IMG/VR virus record: IMGVR_UViG_3300035183_000801
Span: 1-20,048 of that record
Reading direction: 5' to 3' (one strand)
DNA: 20,048 nt
From: a virus
Shown here in pieces: positions 1-6,830 of this stretch. Below the pieces are notes generated by a model that saw only the letters and a program-made list of their open reading frames with translations, did not search any database and was not told the DNA's origin. Position 1 is the first letter of the stretch; each line of letters starts with the position of its first letter. Position numbers and translations under genes: made by a program.

Positions 1-70
1 TTACGCTTAGCCCTTCCATGACTACCTTTGCGTATTCGCCTTCGCCGTCGATTTGTAGGTGCAAATACAT
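1..70 (-). CDS. Partial unknown protein, N-terminus only
   Basis: The minus strand opens with ATG at 70 and stays open for 23 codons to the window edge (MYLHLQIDGEGEYAKVV...). A strong Shine-Dalgarno, AAAGGGGGAGC, lies 6 bases upstream, matching the style of the neighbouring genes, and the gap to the preceding gene is only 36 bases. It is therefore probably the next gene of the leftward operon, cut by the window end. Too little is visible to suggest a function. Confidence 0.6.
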   Translation of the reverse strand, partial: MYLHLQIDGEGEYAKVVMEGLSV

Positions 71-106
71 TTTGTTGCTCCCCCTTTAGCCGTTTTGTAA
101 GCGGAA

Positions 107-445
107 TTACAACGCGGTGCTTCCTTCCCCTTCGACGCGGTTCGCCCCCGCGTCAGCCCCGTTGCTATTGATGTGTGTGTGTGCCGTCGTTTCGCTCCAG
201 CCCTGCAAATAGATTGCAAAGAGCGCAATCACCACCACGTCTGCCGTGAACGGAGAAAACAGCAAAGCCAAGACGCCGTAGATGAAAAGAACAGCATTTA
301 TATCAGCAACAGACGGCTCTGCCGTTTTTCCCGCAACGAAAAGCGACGCTACGAAAACGAAAATCAAAAGGAGAAGGGGTGGGGTTGGTTCCGTTTTTAG
401 CAAAGCGATATGGTAAATCGTTGCCTGCAATGCTATCCAGACCAT
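107..445 (-). CDS. Small membrane protein, about three hydrophobic helices
   Basis: This 112-residue product starts at ATG 445 behind AAGGAGAAGGGGC. Two hydrophobic stretches are clear: about residues 22-39 (LLLLIFVFVASLFVAG), and about 50-83, which is long enough for two helices (VLFIYGVLALLF, then VVVIALFAIYL). A hydrophilic, Gly/Glu/Asn-rich tail of about 30 residues follows. The size and topology would fit a holin or another phage inner-membrane protein, but the tail is not strongly basic and no family is recognised. It follows the preceding gene by 18 bases in the leftward operon. Another holin-like candidate lies at 2972-3277, so the role stays open. Confidence 0.65.
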   Translation of the reverse strand: MVWIALQATIYHIALLKTEPTPPLLLLIFVFVASLFVAGKTAEPSVADINAVLFIYGVLALLFSPFTADVVVIALFAIYLQGWSETTAHTHINSNGADAGANRVEGEGSTAL

Positions 446-463
446 GCCCCTTCTCCTTCATTT

Positions 464-952
464 CTACTTCCCCCTTTCTTCTGCGGGTTTCTCTTCTGCC
501 GTTTCTTTTATCGCCTTCTGCATAATGCTGAATATCAGCCTGTGCAGAAAGTCTTCTGCTAAAGGTGCATCTGAAACCACACAGCTCATCAGGTTCCAAT
601 TGCCGTCCAGCGTCAGCCGAATATAACCGACGTCTTCTTCTATGCCGTCGTTGTTGGCTAAGCTGAACAGCAGTTCTGCAACCGTTGCTCCTGTTGTTTG
701 GGTGTACCTAACCGTAACACCAAGCCTTCCTTCGTGGAAGTACACCCACCAACCGCCGTCTGGAACGAACCCCCTTAGTTGTGGCAGTAAAACTTTGGGG
801 TGGGTTGCTACCTGCTTGGGTGTTACTTCAATCGTTCCGTTGTTTACAACATCTAGGATAGCAACCCCATCCAAACGGAAGCGCAGGGTTAGTTGACTGG
901 TGCGAAGCACCCAGTCCATTCTGTCCTTGTCAATCATGAATAACCTGCGCAT
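464..952 (-). CDS. Unknown beta-rich protein, about 162 residues
   Basis: The start is taken as ATG 952, because GGGGTGA lies 5 bases upstream. An in-frame GTG at 961 is part of that Shine-Dalgarno and is probably not the start. The protein is predicted to be rich in beta strands (LTLRFRLDGVAIL, LGVTVRYTQ, VAELLFSLA, IRLTLDGNWNLMSC) and ends in an acidic/basic helix rich in Lys and Glu. No catalytic motif or known domain is recognised. Its C-terminal half follows the same strand-DGxW-strand-helix pattern as the right-arm proteins at 14540-15025 and 15706-16218, which suggests distant kinship. It lies 17 bases after the preceding gene in the leftward operon. Confidence 0.7.
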   Translation of the reverse strand: MRRLFMIDKDRMDWVLRTSQLTLRFRLDGVAILDVVNNGTIEVTPKQVATHPKVLLPQLRGFVPDGGWWVYFHEGRLGVTVRYTQTTGATVAELLFSLANNDGIEEDVGYIRLTLDGNWNLMSCVVSDAPLAEDFLHRLIFSIMQKAIKETAEEKPAEERGK

Positions 953-968
953 TGTTGTCACCCCAATC

Positions 969-1388
969 CTAAACTGCTTGTATGGCGAAGAGCTTGTTTA
1001 AATTAACGAGAAACCTGTCGCTGTTCACGAAGTTTATTCCCCAGTCACTGTATTTTGTGATGAAGCAACCGCCAATTTCGGTTCCCTCTTCTGTCGCTTC
1101 GTGGAAAAATACTTCCACATTTAGCCGTTCGCTTCGTTCGGTTTTGATGTGCAAAATCGTCTTTTCGTCTACGGCAAACTTCTGAGAACCTTCGGTGGTT
1201 TCTCCAGTTTGATAGAGCGTTGTGGTGTTCTTTCGCAAACGCGAAGGCGAATAGGCGAACGTGTCGGTTCCGCTCTTGATGGACACTTCGCCGTTATCGG
1301 TAACGGTCATCACCACGCCATTGGGAAACCGCACCGTTGCTTGTGTGTCGGTGAACCTAACTACAGTTTCCATTTCTGTTGATGGCAT
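969..1388 (-). CDS. Unknown beta-rich protein, 139 residues
   Basis: ATG 1388 follows AAAAAGGGGGTAG with 6 bases of spacing, so the start is well supported. The product is mostly short alternating strands (VVRFTDTQATVRF, GVVMTVTDNGEVSI, LNVEVFFHE, CFITKYSDWGINFV) and ends in a short helix (FLVNLNKLF). There is no signal peptide, membrane segment or recognised motif. The order of strand, DW/NGW turn, strand and terminal helix resembles the neighbour at 464-952 and the early-arm paralogues. It could be a small virion or regulatory protein; the sequence does not decide. Confidence 0.7.
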   Translation of the reverse strand: MPSTEMETVVRFTDTQATVRFPNGVVMTVTDNGEVSIKSGTDTFAYSPSRLRKNTTTLYQTGETTEGSQKFAVDEKTILHIKTERSERLNVEVFFHEATEEGTEIGGCFITKYSDWGINFVNSDRFLVNLNKLFAIQAV

Positions 1389-1404
1389 CGCTTCTACCCC
1401 CTTT

Positions 1405-1833
1405 TTATCGAATGACGTGAAGTTCTAACGCATGTTCGTTGCCGTCTGCAGGAAGAGTTAAGTTAAACGTCCACACGTTGTTGTTGTTTCGCACACCGCC
1501 TATCGGCTGTCCATCAAACGTCGGACTACCGTTCACCAGAGACAGCGCACCTAAGTCGACAGCCAATGAGACTTCAAGGCTTCTGTCTACGAATATGTCC
1601 GTCGAAGCCGTCGTCTCTACTGGTGCTTCGCCGACCAAATACGAAGCGGTTGCGGTCAGCGTTACTCTCTCGTCTCTATACGGGTTCAACAGAAACACTT
1701 TGATGGCGGTCTCTACGCCTGCCCTAATCCGTGTCGGCACAGAGAACCGAACGCCAACAAGCGGGTTGCTACTCTGTGCTAATGCTACCCCACCAGCTAA
1801 ACAGAGCAAAACGGTAAGCATGGTTTTTCTCAT
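1405..1833 (-). CDS. Exported protein with Sec signal peptide, beta-sandwich-like
   Basis: The start is ATG 1833, preceded by GAGGGGGTAGAAGG and overlapping the previous gene's stop as ATGA. Longer readings starting as far up as 2118 only run through the upstream gene in another frame. The 142-residue product begins MRKTMLTVLLCLAGGVALAQ, a classical Sec signal with a positive N-region, hydrophobic core and ALA-Q cleavage site after residue 19. The mature part has no cysteine and alternates strands and polar loops (VRFSVPTRIR, IKVFLLNP, VTLTATASYL, VWTFNLTLP, ALELHVI), as in Ig-like or other beta-sandwich domains. A secreted product in a phage late operon could act in lysis, superinfection exclusion or host-surface modification. 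No family is recognised. Confidence 0.75.
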   Translation of the reverse strand: MRKTMLTVLLCLAGGVALAQSSNPLVGVRFSVPTRIRAGVETAIKVFLLNPYRDERVTLTATASYLVGEAPVETTASTDIFVDRSLEVSLAVDLGALSLVNGSPTFDGQPIGGVRNNNNVWTFNLTLPADGNEHALELHVIR

Positions 1834-2462
1834 CCTTCTACCCCCTCTTTTTGTAGTTGTTTCACTTTCCTTCGCTCCAAATACACATCGCGTTGACGAC
1901 GCCACAGGTTCCAAGCCATATTCAACATCGTTTCTGGAGAAGGTTTCCCGCGAAACTGGTAAACCTGTGTCGGCGGAAAAGCGTGTTGCTGTGCGTTGAT
2001 AAACTTCCGTATGCCCATCACCCTGTCGCCAATCCGTATCGAATAGTCTAAAGAATTGACCCAAACCGCAGGTCGCACAAAGTTCCGCATCATGTCTGGT
2101 GGTAATCCGCTGTACCAAGCCGACGCCGTTAGCGGACTGTTCAACACGATGTAAAGCAAACCGCGTTGCTCCGTTCGGTCGCCATAGATGGCGTTAGAAG
2201 CGTGACGTAGAATGCTTAACATCGCCATGTATTCTTCTGGAAACTCATCATCTAACGGCGTGGACTTACAGCTGACAACCACTACGCCTTCGTTTAGCTC
2301 ACCTACGTCGTCTGCGGTGATGTCCCCGTCAATGTAGATGAACGGGTGGAAAGCGAAAAACCTGCGGACGTGATACGGACAAAGCATCATCTTCACTCCA
2401 GCTACCACCCGCTCCTCTGCGTTCTTTACGTCGCGTTTGCAGACGTCACAAAAGGTTGCCAT
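1830..2462 (-). CDS. Zinc-ribbon-like N-terminus, unknown 210-residue protein
   Basis: ATG 2462 is chosen because GAGGGGTGA precedes it by 5 bases; the in-frame GTG at 2471 is part of that site. The product starts MATFCDVCKRDV and continues about 20 residues later with CPYH, a Cys-x2-Cys...Cys-x2-His arrangement typical of a small zinc-binding module. The rest contains aromatic segments (FFAFHPFIYIDGDI, WYSGLPPDMM, VWVNSLDYSIRIGDR) and a basic, probably helical C-terminus (WNLWRRQRDVYLERRKVKQLQK). No enzyme motif is seen. It might bind nucleic acid or be a virion component. Its stop overlaps the next gene's start by four bases, which indicates translational coupling to the exported protein. 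Confidence 0.75.
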   Translation of the reverse strand: MATFCDVCKRDVKNAEERVVAGVKMMLCPYHVRRFFAFHPFIYIDGDITADDVGELNEGVVVVSCKSTPLDDEFPEEYMAMLSILRHASNAIYGDRTEQRGLLYIVLNSPLTASAWYSGLPPDMMRNFVRPAVWVNSLDYSIRIGDRVMGIRKFINAQQHAFPPTQVYQFRGKPSPETMLNMAWNLWRRQRDVYLERRKVKQLQKEGVEG

Positions 2463-2479
2463 CGGTTTCACCCCTCTTT

Positions 2480-2707
2480 CTATTTTACTTCCTCTCGAAT
2501 TATTTCTATGGCGTCGGGATACCGCAAAAGGATTTCATCCCGCAACGCTTTCGCTTCCTCTTCAGTATCACAGTAAAAGGTGTAGACCAGCGGAACAAAC
2601 CTTTCGCGTTCCTCAAAGACGCCCTCTTCAGCCTTAACGGAAGCCACCTTTACTGTCTTTGGTAGCTGTCTGTTGATGTGGATTTCAAGTACGAAACGCC
2701 TTTCCAT
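2480..2707 (-). CDS. Small unknown protein, 75 residues
   Basis: The preferred start is ATG 2707, with AAAGAGGAAAA upstream. A longer in-frame reading from ATG 2749 has a poor ribosome site and would start almost inside the terminator at 2758-2782. The product reads MERRFVLEIHINRQLPKTVK..., then VYTFYCDTEEEAKALRDEILLRYPDAIEIIREE. That suggests a small alpha/beta fold with an acidic amphipathic helix. No family is recognised. It is the first gene downstream of the operon's internal terminator, so its expression needs read-through or a promoter that I cannot identify. Confidence 0.65.
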   Translation of the reverse strand: MERRFVLEIHINRQLPKTVKVASVKAEEGVFEERERFVPLVYTFYCDTEEEAKALRDEILLRYPDAIEIIREEVK

Positions 2708-2757
2708 TTTCGTTTTCCTCTTTGTTGGTTCTCGTTTACTTAGACGCATCTTCTAAC

Positions 2758-2782
2758 AAAAAAGTTCCCCGTAAAGGGGAAC
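2758..2782 (-). terminator. Intrinsic terminator inside the leftward arm
   Basis: On the minus strand a perfect 7-bp stem GTTCCCC/GGGGAAC with a 5-base loop (2764-2782) is followed directly by six T residues (2758-2763). This is a textbook rho-independent terminator for leftward transcription, lying just past the gene at 2806-2979. It separates the packaging/capsid genes from the distal small genes. Confidence 0.85.
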
Positions 2783-2805
2783 CTTTCTAAAAAGTTATGA
2801 AAAAT

Positions 2806-2979
2806 CTATAAACCCAAGTAGCGAATGATTTCAGCTCTTATGGCTTCCTCTACGGCTTCGACCAGCTCTTCATCAATATGAAGGGTTTCGGCAATCTTCT
2901 TACGCTGGTAATCAGAAAGCCGTAGTGCCCTCTCTTCAAGCCACTGACGCAGTTTGCGCCTGAAAAGCCTTTCAAGCAT
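2806..2979 (-). CDS. Small charged helical protein, 57 residues
   Basis: ATG 2979 is preceded by GAAGGTGAT at 4-5 bases and overlaps the end of the upstream gene by 8 bases. An in-frame GTG at 2988 belongs to the ribosome site. The product (MLERLFRRKLRQWLEERALR...) is almost wholly helical: a basic first half, then an acidic stretch (LHIDEELVEAVEEAIRAEII). It has no membrane segment. Coupling to the holin-like gene suggests an accessory role in lysis or virion assembly, but nothing in the sequence proves this. It is the last gene before the terminator at 2758-2782. Confidence 0.7.
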   Translation of the reverse strand: MLERLFRRKLRQWLEERALRLSDYQRKKIAETLHIDEELVEAVEEAIRAEIIRYLGL

Positions 2980-3277
2980 TTTTATCACCTTCTTCTCCGT
3001 CGACGTTTAGCTGATGTTTGAGCTTACGCTCTATCATCTTCAATACGTCTGTTCCGCTGTATCCCAAGAGAGCCGAAAAAACGGGGTGTGTGTCCACCAC
3101 AAACCCGATAAACGCCCCAATCAGAACCGATTTGAGCGAAGCGAAAAATATCTTTCGCCCAGAAACCGATGGCAAAACAAAGCAGTCGGCGTAGGCGATG
3201 GAGTTGATAAGTCCACCCATCGCCCCCGCCAAAACACAAACCCAAGAAAAGTGCCACTGCGACAGTATCTCTACCAT
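2972..3277 (-). CDS. Holin-like small membrane protein
   Basis: ATG 3277 has AAAGGGGC upstream; a reading from a TTG at 3313 lacks a ribosome site and runs through it. The 101-residue product has two good transmembrane segments: about residues 12-30 (VCVLAGAMGGLINSIAYA) and about 50-67 (SVLIGAFIGFVVD). A third weakly hydrophobic stretch (VFSALLGYSGTDVL) follows, and then a basic tail (MIERKLKHQ). Small size, two or three helices and a charged C-terminus fit phage holin-like proteins. The GYSGTD turn resembles a motif I recall in small capsid-adjacent phage membrane proteins. The endolysin gene lies far upstream in the same arm (9093-9584). Holin activity is an inference. Confidence 0.7.
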   Translation of the reverse strand: MVEILSQWHFSWVCVLAGAMGGLINSIAYADCFVLPSVSGRKIFFASLKSVLIGAFIGFVVDTHPVFSALLGYSGTDVLKMIERKLKHQLNVDGEEGDKNA

Positions 3278-3314
3278 GTTGTGCCCCTTTCGTCTCCTTA
3301 GTTTTTGTTTCAAA

Positions 3315-4214
3315 CTACGGCGTGGTTGCTGAAGACCAAGTCATACCAATAACATCCACCGCACCAAAGCTAAACGCCATTGTAATCGCGTTCATAATTC
3401 CCTGTGTGCGAAAATCGCGTTCAGTAACTATTTCTGGTTTTTGTCTCCAGAAGAACTTCAGGGAACCAGTACTCGGTGACGCAAACACGAACCAGTCGTT
3501 TGTGTCTACAAGATAAGGATTGACAACAACTTCCAGATTGCCTTTAAACGGGTTTATAGTTCCCGCGTTAGCCTGAATTGCTGAACCCGAAAAAGAAGGA
3601 TACGACATACTGCCAACAAGTACTTTTGCTCTTGCTTCCAGCTCAGGCGGAACCATCAACACCGCAGGTTCTACCATAATCGGGTTGCCTCTCCAGTCTA
3701 CTGCCCTGCGGAATTGCCTAAGCGCAAGCCCCAAACCAATGTCGTTCAGCTCTGCCGACATTGAGTTTTGGTAAGTCCCACCCTCAACAGGATGGTCTGG
3801 AGCAAACAAAGGCTTTCCGTCCACCCACGTTGGGTTGGTAGCAATAAAGGCAGTGGTTAAAAGTTCGATGGTGTTCTGCGCCGCCCGCACCGCAGTCCTA
3901 GTCAGCCTTCCACTTACGACCTGATACTGGTCACCACGCATTAAACGCTTACTGATTGCCCACGCATAACCGTAATCCTTATGCACAAATAAAACCTTAT
4001 AACCATTTGTAGCGGTCACGAACGGAAGCTCAGCACCATCACTATCCCACTCTGGAAGCGTCGGCAAACCCACAATGTGCTGATACTCTTCATACTCTTT
4101 GTTCGAAGTGTCGACCTCAAAAATCTTTTCATAAATCGTTGGCTTTTGAAACTCACGCATCAAGATTTCGGTTAAACCAACACGCAACAAGTTAAGCTGT
4201 CCGCTTGTTATCAT
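3315..4214 (-). CDS. Major capsid protein, Mu gpT-like
   Basis: ATG 4214 follows AAAAGGGGGTGA by 6 bases. The 299-residue product matches the pattern of Mu gpT-type major head subunits. It has an N-terminal segment (LRVGLTEILMREFQ), an IYEKIFEVDTSNKEYEEYQ region, and the central signature DGKPLFAPDHPVEGGTYQNS followed by a helix, a DWRGNPI turn and LMVPPELEARAKVLVGS. The C-terminal strands (WFVFASPSTGSLKFFWRQKP, ITMAFSFGAVDVIGM) fit the coat-protein axial domain. It would assemble the HK97-fold shell. The gene lies downstream of portal, a scaffold-like gene and decoration-like genes. The length is typical for the family, and no maturation protease is seen in the window. Confidence 0.88.
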   Translation of the reverse strand: MITSGQLNLLRVGLTEILMREFQKPTIYEKIFEVDTSNKEYEEYQHIVGLPTLPEWDSDGAELPFVTATNGYKVLFVHKDYGYAWAISKRLMRGDQYQVVSGRLTRTAVRAAQNTIELLTTAFIATNPTWVDGKPLFAPDHPVEGGTYQNSMSAELNDIGLGLALRQFRRAVDWRGNPIMVEPAVLMVPPELEARAKVLVGSMSYPSFSGSAIQANAGTINPFKGNLEVVVNPYLVDTNDWFVFASPSTGSLKFFWRQKPEIVTERDFRTQGIMNAITMAFSFGAVDVIGMTWSSATTP

Positions 4215-4230
4215 AACCCTTCACCCCCTT

Positions 4231-4407
4231 TTAACCTTTGCGCTTCCGCCCCTTAATAGCTAACTCTTGGAAGCGTTGCTTCCCATACTTTTTCCTTCCA
4301 ATCCATGACGCCAACGCTTCGGGGTCTTTCACACCCCGACGCTTCAGCTTTCCGACAAGCTGTTTGAACCGCTCACCAGAACCAAGTGGTGGTTTCCTAT
4401 TTGCCAT
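4231..4407 (-). CDS. Small basic protein next to capsid gene
   Basis: The start ATG 4407 is preceded by GGGGGTGGGG and overlaps the previous stop by one base (TAATG), so translation is coupled. The 58-residue product is very basic, with the conserved-looking core VKDPEALASWIGRKKYGKQRF flanked by Lys/Arg-rich ends. Small proteins with this core recur beside head genes in phages as I recall them, but their role is not established. Nucleic-acid binding inside the head is plausible from the charge alone. It lies 16 bases upstream of the capsid gene in transcription order. Confidence 0.75.
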   Translation of the reverse strand: MANRKPPLGSGERFKQLVGKLKRRGVKDPEALASWIGRKKYGKQRFQELAIKGRKRKG

Positions 4408-5003
4408 TATCCCCACCCCCATCCTAATAGAAACTTAGGGTTGAAATAACACTTCGCTTGGTGTATCCAATGGTACGTTCCGCCGATGTAATATCGGCGT
4501 ATTCTTATTTCTCGACATATACCAGCTCTTACGCCGTAAAGCTCTTCTAAAGTGGGCGAAATCAGACCCACATACAGCACGGCAAAGATGCGCATTTCGC
4601 CTTTCACAGGATAACGCCCCAACCCAAAAGGGTATTCGCTTTTGCCCAATGCCATCCAGTCATTTTCAGGCGGAAAAATCAAGGCAGGTAAAACTACTCT
4701 TCCTTCTCTTATTATACATAATTTTCTCTTCTTTTTGACTATTCCATCATCATCATAAGGCACATCTATTAAAAAACCTGCTATCTTTCTCGTTGGCTCC
4801 GTCTGCAAACTGATTAGTATTCCATTTTGGTTTGGCGATGTATATAATGGTCTTATATAACCATCTACAACACTAACCAGCTCATGCTGTGGAATTACCA
4901 TGCCTGCATTTAGGTCGTCTGGATGTTGTGGTAACTCCACAATCTTCTCATGTTCGTTCCAGTTCGCTATAGTGTCAATCCAACCGCCGTAGGTTTCGTT
5001 CAT
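4407..5003 (-). CDS. Putative capsid-associated protein, paralogue of 5742-6305
   Basis: ATG 5003 is preceded by TGGTGA at 6 bases. The 198-residue product is beta-rich with no signal or membrane segment. It shares an order of motifs with the product at 5742-6305: AGM followed by a VDGYIRPLYTS strand (AGMLWKLDTTNGGVTPIFSS there), RKLCIIREGRVVLPALIF, and the closing IRRYYIGGTYHWI (IRYQIGSTYYWV there). Together with the position between scaffold-like and coat genes, this suggests head decoration or minor coat proteins. The C-terminus ends in the glycine/tryptophan run GWGWG, which is the translation of the G-rich ribosome site of the next gene. The function is inferred. Confidence 0.7.
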   Translation of the reverse strand: MNETYGGWIDTIANWNEHEKIVELPQHPDDLNAGMVIPQHELVSVVDGYIRPLYTSPNQNGILISLQTEPTRKIAGFLIDVPYDDDGIVKKKRKLCIIREGRVVLPALIFPPENDWMALGKSEYPFGLGRYPVKGEMRIFAVLYVGLISPTLEELYGVRAGICREIRIRRYYIGGTYHWIHQAKCYFNPKFLLGWGWG

Positions 5004-5032
5004 GTTGTTTCACCAAATATTTACGTGACTTG

Positions 5033-5066
5033 GGGTAGCCGTCGGCGTTAGCCACAACGGCTACCC
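5033..5066 (-). other. Intercistronic hairpin without a T-tract
   Basis: A perfect 10-bp stem, GGGTAGCCGT/ACGGCTACCC, encloses a 14-base loop that contains a second small GGC/GCC hairpin. It lies in the 101-base gap between the genes at 5105-5722 and 4407-5003. On the minus strand it is followed by CCAAGTCACG rather than T residues. It is therefore more likely an mRNA processing or stabilising element, or a weak terminator, than a strong intrinsic terminator. Confidence 0.6.
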
Positions 5067-5104
5067 AAATCCGCGAAACGAAACAACAGAAAACACTAAA
5101 CATA

Positions 5105-5722
5105 CTAGAACGGTTCTACAATGAAGTTCTGGTGTAACGCCACCACGACCCAACCATAGTCTTTCTGGGAAAGAGCATTAGCTAACTTGGGTGGTATAAT
5201 AACGTCTTTTACATAAAATGCATTTGGTGACGATACACCCGATTGCGAAACAACGGGAACAATGTAGTTTGTTCCCCCAATGTTTTCCTGTTTCCCGTGT
5301 ATAGCAACCTGTTTGCCTATCATATCCAGCGTGGGCTGAATATAGTTGTATGACGAATTAACAAGCCTAAACGCCACATAAATAGGCTGTTTACCACTAA
5401 GAAGATGAACGGTTAGTTTGCCTTGACAGTTGCCACCATCGACGTCATTGATTTTTTCGGGGTAACTGCCTATGATACCCAAAGGTTTGTTATTGAAAGT
5501 GTCGGTTCCTACCGTTTCGGTCGCAGACCAAGCCGAACCGTTTGATAAAAGTATAGTATCAAACGGCAGGTTGACGTTGTCAGTGGACTTTTTGCGCACA
5601 CGAATAAAACAACCCTTGTATTTGGCTACACCAGTAATAGGAGTGAAATCGTCTATGTGAATGGTTTCTCCTATTCCTGATATAACTTGGGGTGCTACTC
5701 CATCTATAGTGACGAAAGGCAT
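5105..5722 (-). CDS. Unknown structural-region protein, 205 residues
   Basis: ATG 5722 is preceded by GGGGGGTGA at 5 bases. The product is polar and beta-rich (MPFVTIDGVAPQVISGIGET, KGCFIRVRKK, GKLTVHLLSGKQPIYVAFRL, YGWVVVALHQNFIV) with Gly/Asn/Ser loops. This is the look of phage decoration, fibre or minor coat domains. A segment GKQVAIHGKQENIGGTNYIV is loosely like the closing motif of the neighbours at 4407-5003 and 5742-6305 (IGGTYHWI, IGSTYYWV). That raises the possibility of a third divergent member, but the match is weak. No enzyme motif is present. Confidence 0.7.
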   Translation of the reverse strand: MPFVTIDGVAPQVISGIGETIHIDDFTPITGVAKYKGCFIRVRKKSTDNVNLPFDTILLSNGSAWSATETVGTDTFNNKPLGIIGSYPEKINDVDGGNCQGKLTVHLLSGKQPIYVAFRLVNSSYNYIQPTLDMIGKQVAIHGKQENIGGTNYIVPVVSQSGVSSPNAFYVKDVIIPPKLANALSQKDYGWVVVALHQNFIVEPF

Positions 5723-5741
5723 AACATCACCCCCCTAGTTA

Positions 5742-6305
5742 TTAGCCTAAATCTGCCCATTTGCTACGAACTATACGCACTATCAAACGTTTATCCCTCG
5801 TGATGCCAATGACATATCCGCTGGTTTCCGAACCACCTACAATTCCGCCGACGTCTACCCAGTAATACGTTGAGCCAATCTGATATCGAATGTTTCGGTA
5901 ATACAAACCTACAGGTTTACCAATATTAGAAGGAACCGCTTGGTTATAATCAAGGTCGCCTGAGCTGTTTATAGGAAAAACCACAAGTTCCCTGTGCGGG
6001 GCGCATATGGCTACCGAGATGCGTTTGGTTGCCGTCTGACCAGCATAATCAGGCATAGCCGTTGCTACTGGGTCATTGACTTCTGTATAACCATTCAGCG
6101 ACACACCATAAAGAGTAGTCACACCGTTCAATACATCAGTAGTCGACCGCGACCCAGTAGTGTTTGAAGAGAAAATTGGCGTCACACCGCCGTTTGTTGT
6201 ATCAAGCTTCCAAAGCATACCAGCTTTAAGCAAACTCTCAGGTAAAGCACCAAGATTATACGGCAAACGTCTCACTTCAGAGAAGTCTGCTGGGTAGATG
6301 GACAT
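5742..6305 (-). CDS. Putative head decoration-like protein
   Basis: ATG 6305 is chosen over the in-frame GTG 6314 because that GTG is part of the ribosome site AGGGGGTGA. The 187-residue product has an N-terminal segment with AGMLWKLDTTNGGVTPIFSS, then short strands (LYGVSLNGYTEV, ISVAICAPHRELVVFPI, GYVIGITRDKRLIVRIVRS). The layout recalls capsid decoration/cement proteins that present an AG-x-hydrophobic strand early and alternate strands with flexible loops. It appears to be a paralogue of the product at 4407-5003. It lies between a capsid-region protein and the coat gene in the same operon. The assignment rests on pattern and context. Confidence 0.7.
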   Translation of the reverse strand: MSIYPADFSEVRRLPYNLGALPESLLKAGMLWKLDTTNGGVTPIFSSNTTGSRSTTDVLNGVTTLYGVSLNGYTEVNDPVATAMPDYAGQTATKRISVAICAPHRELVVFPINSSGDLDYNQAVPSNIGKPVGLYYRNIRYQIGSTYYWVDVGGIVGGSETSGYVIGITRDKRLIVRIVRSKWADLG

Positions 6306-6320
6306 CTCTTTCACCCCCTA

Positions 6321-6830
6321 TCATTTTGCTAAAGGATTTTCCGCAAAGAAGAAGGTGCGCCGATTTGGCTGGTATTCCGCACCTTCTCTCTTCATTTCCT
6401 CTTCTAACTCTTCCACTTTCTGGTTGGCTAAACGCCTATAGTGTCGCCGTTTTGCTTCAAGTTCTTTTTCCGTAATCTCCTTCGGACGCTTCATCAAAAC
6501 CAAATTGCCGTAAACTACGGTTCCGTCTTCTTTCCTTTCACCAGCAAACGTAGGTATTTCCTTATCGCTGTGAACGCGAACCAACTCATACCCACGCATC
6601 TTCATTTGATTAACACTACCGTCTGCACTTGTGGAAGCCCAATAATAACTCCACCCATCATCATTGTTCTTGGGGTTAAGCGGACTTACTCCAACGTAAT
6701 CGAATATCGTTCGTTCGTTTACTTCTATAGACGATGTTTCTGTAGAAGCCCCAACGGCTTCGGTGCTTCCTGCTGTGCTATTAACATCCTGAACCGCATC
6801 GGTTTTGACTTCACTATTAGTCTTCTTCAT
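6321..6830 (-). CDS. Conserved-looking capsid-region protein with coiled C-terminus
   Basis: ATG 6830 follows AAAGGGGGAATAAGG, and the start lies inside the previous gene's end (14-base overlap). The N-terminal 40 residues are low-complexity Ser/Thr/Glu. A compact core follows (WSYYWASTSADGSVNQMKMRGYELVRV...), containing GYELVRVHSDKE and YGNLVLMKRPKEI. The C-terminal helix is strongly charged (EKELEAKRRHYRRLANQKVEELEEEMKRE). The GYE...LVLM-x-RPKE pattern recalls small proteins encoded just upstream of coat genes in several tailed phages; their role is not well established. An assembly or internal head protein is plausible. Confidence 0.7.
   Translation of the reverse strand: MKKTNSEVKTDAVQDVNSTAGSTEAVGASTETSSIEVNERTIFDYVGVSPLNPKNNDDGWSYYWASTSADGSVNQMKMRGYELVRVHSDKEIPTFAGERKEDGTVVYGNLVLMKRPKEITEKELEAKRRHYRRLANQKVEELEEEMKREGAEYQPNRRTFFFAENPLAK

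Noticed and set aside
22-228. Minus-strand reading frame of 68 codons
   Set aside because: It overlaps the partial gene at 1-70 and the membrane-protein gene in another frame, has a Thr/Ala/Lys-rich composition unlike a folded protein and no ribosome site.
1834-2118. N-terminal extension of the exported protein gene to 2118
   Set aside because: The extension lies wholly within the zinc-ribbon gene in another frame; the signal peptide and ribosome site place the start at 1833.
5195-5200. TATAAT with TGG upstream on the plus strand
   Set aside because: It lies inside the coding sequence at 5105-5722 and would drive only antisense transcription; no -35 and no gene follow it.
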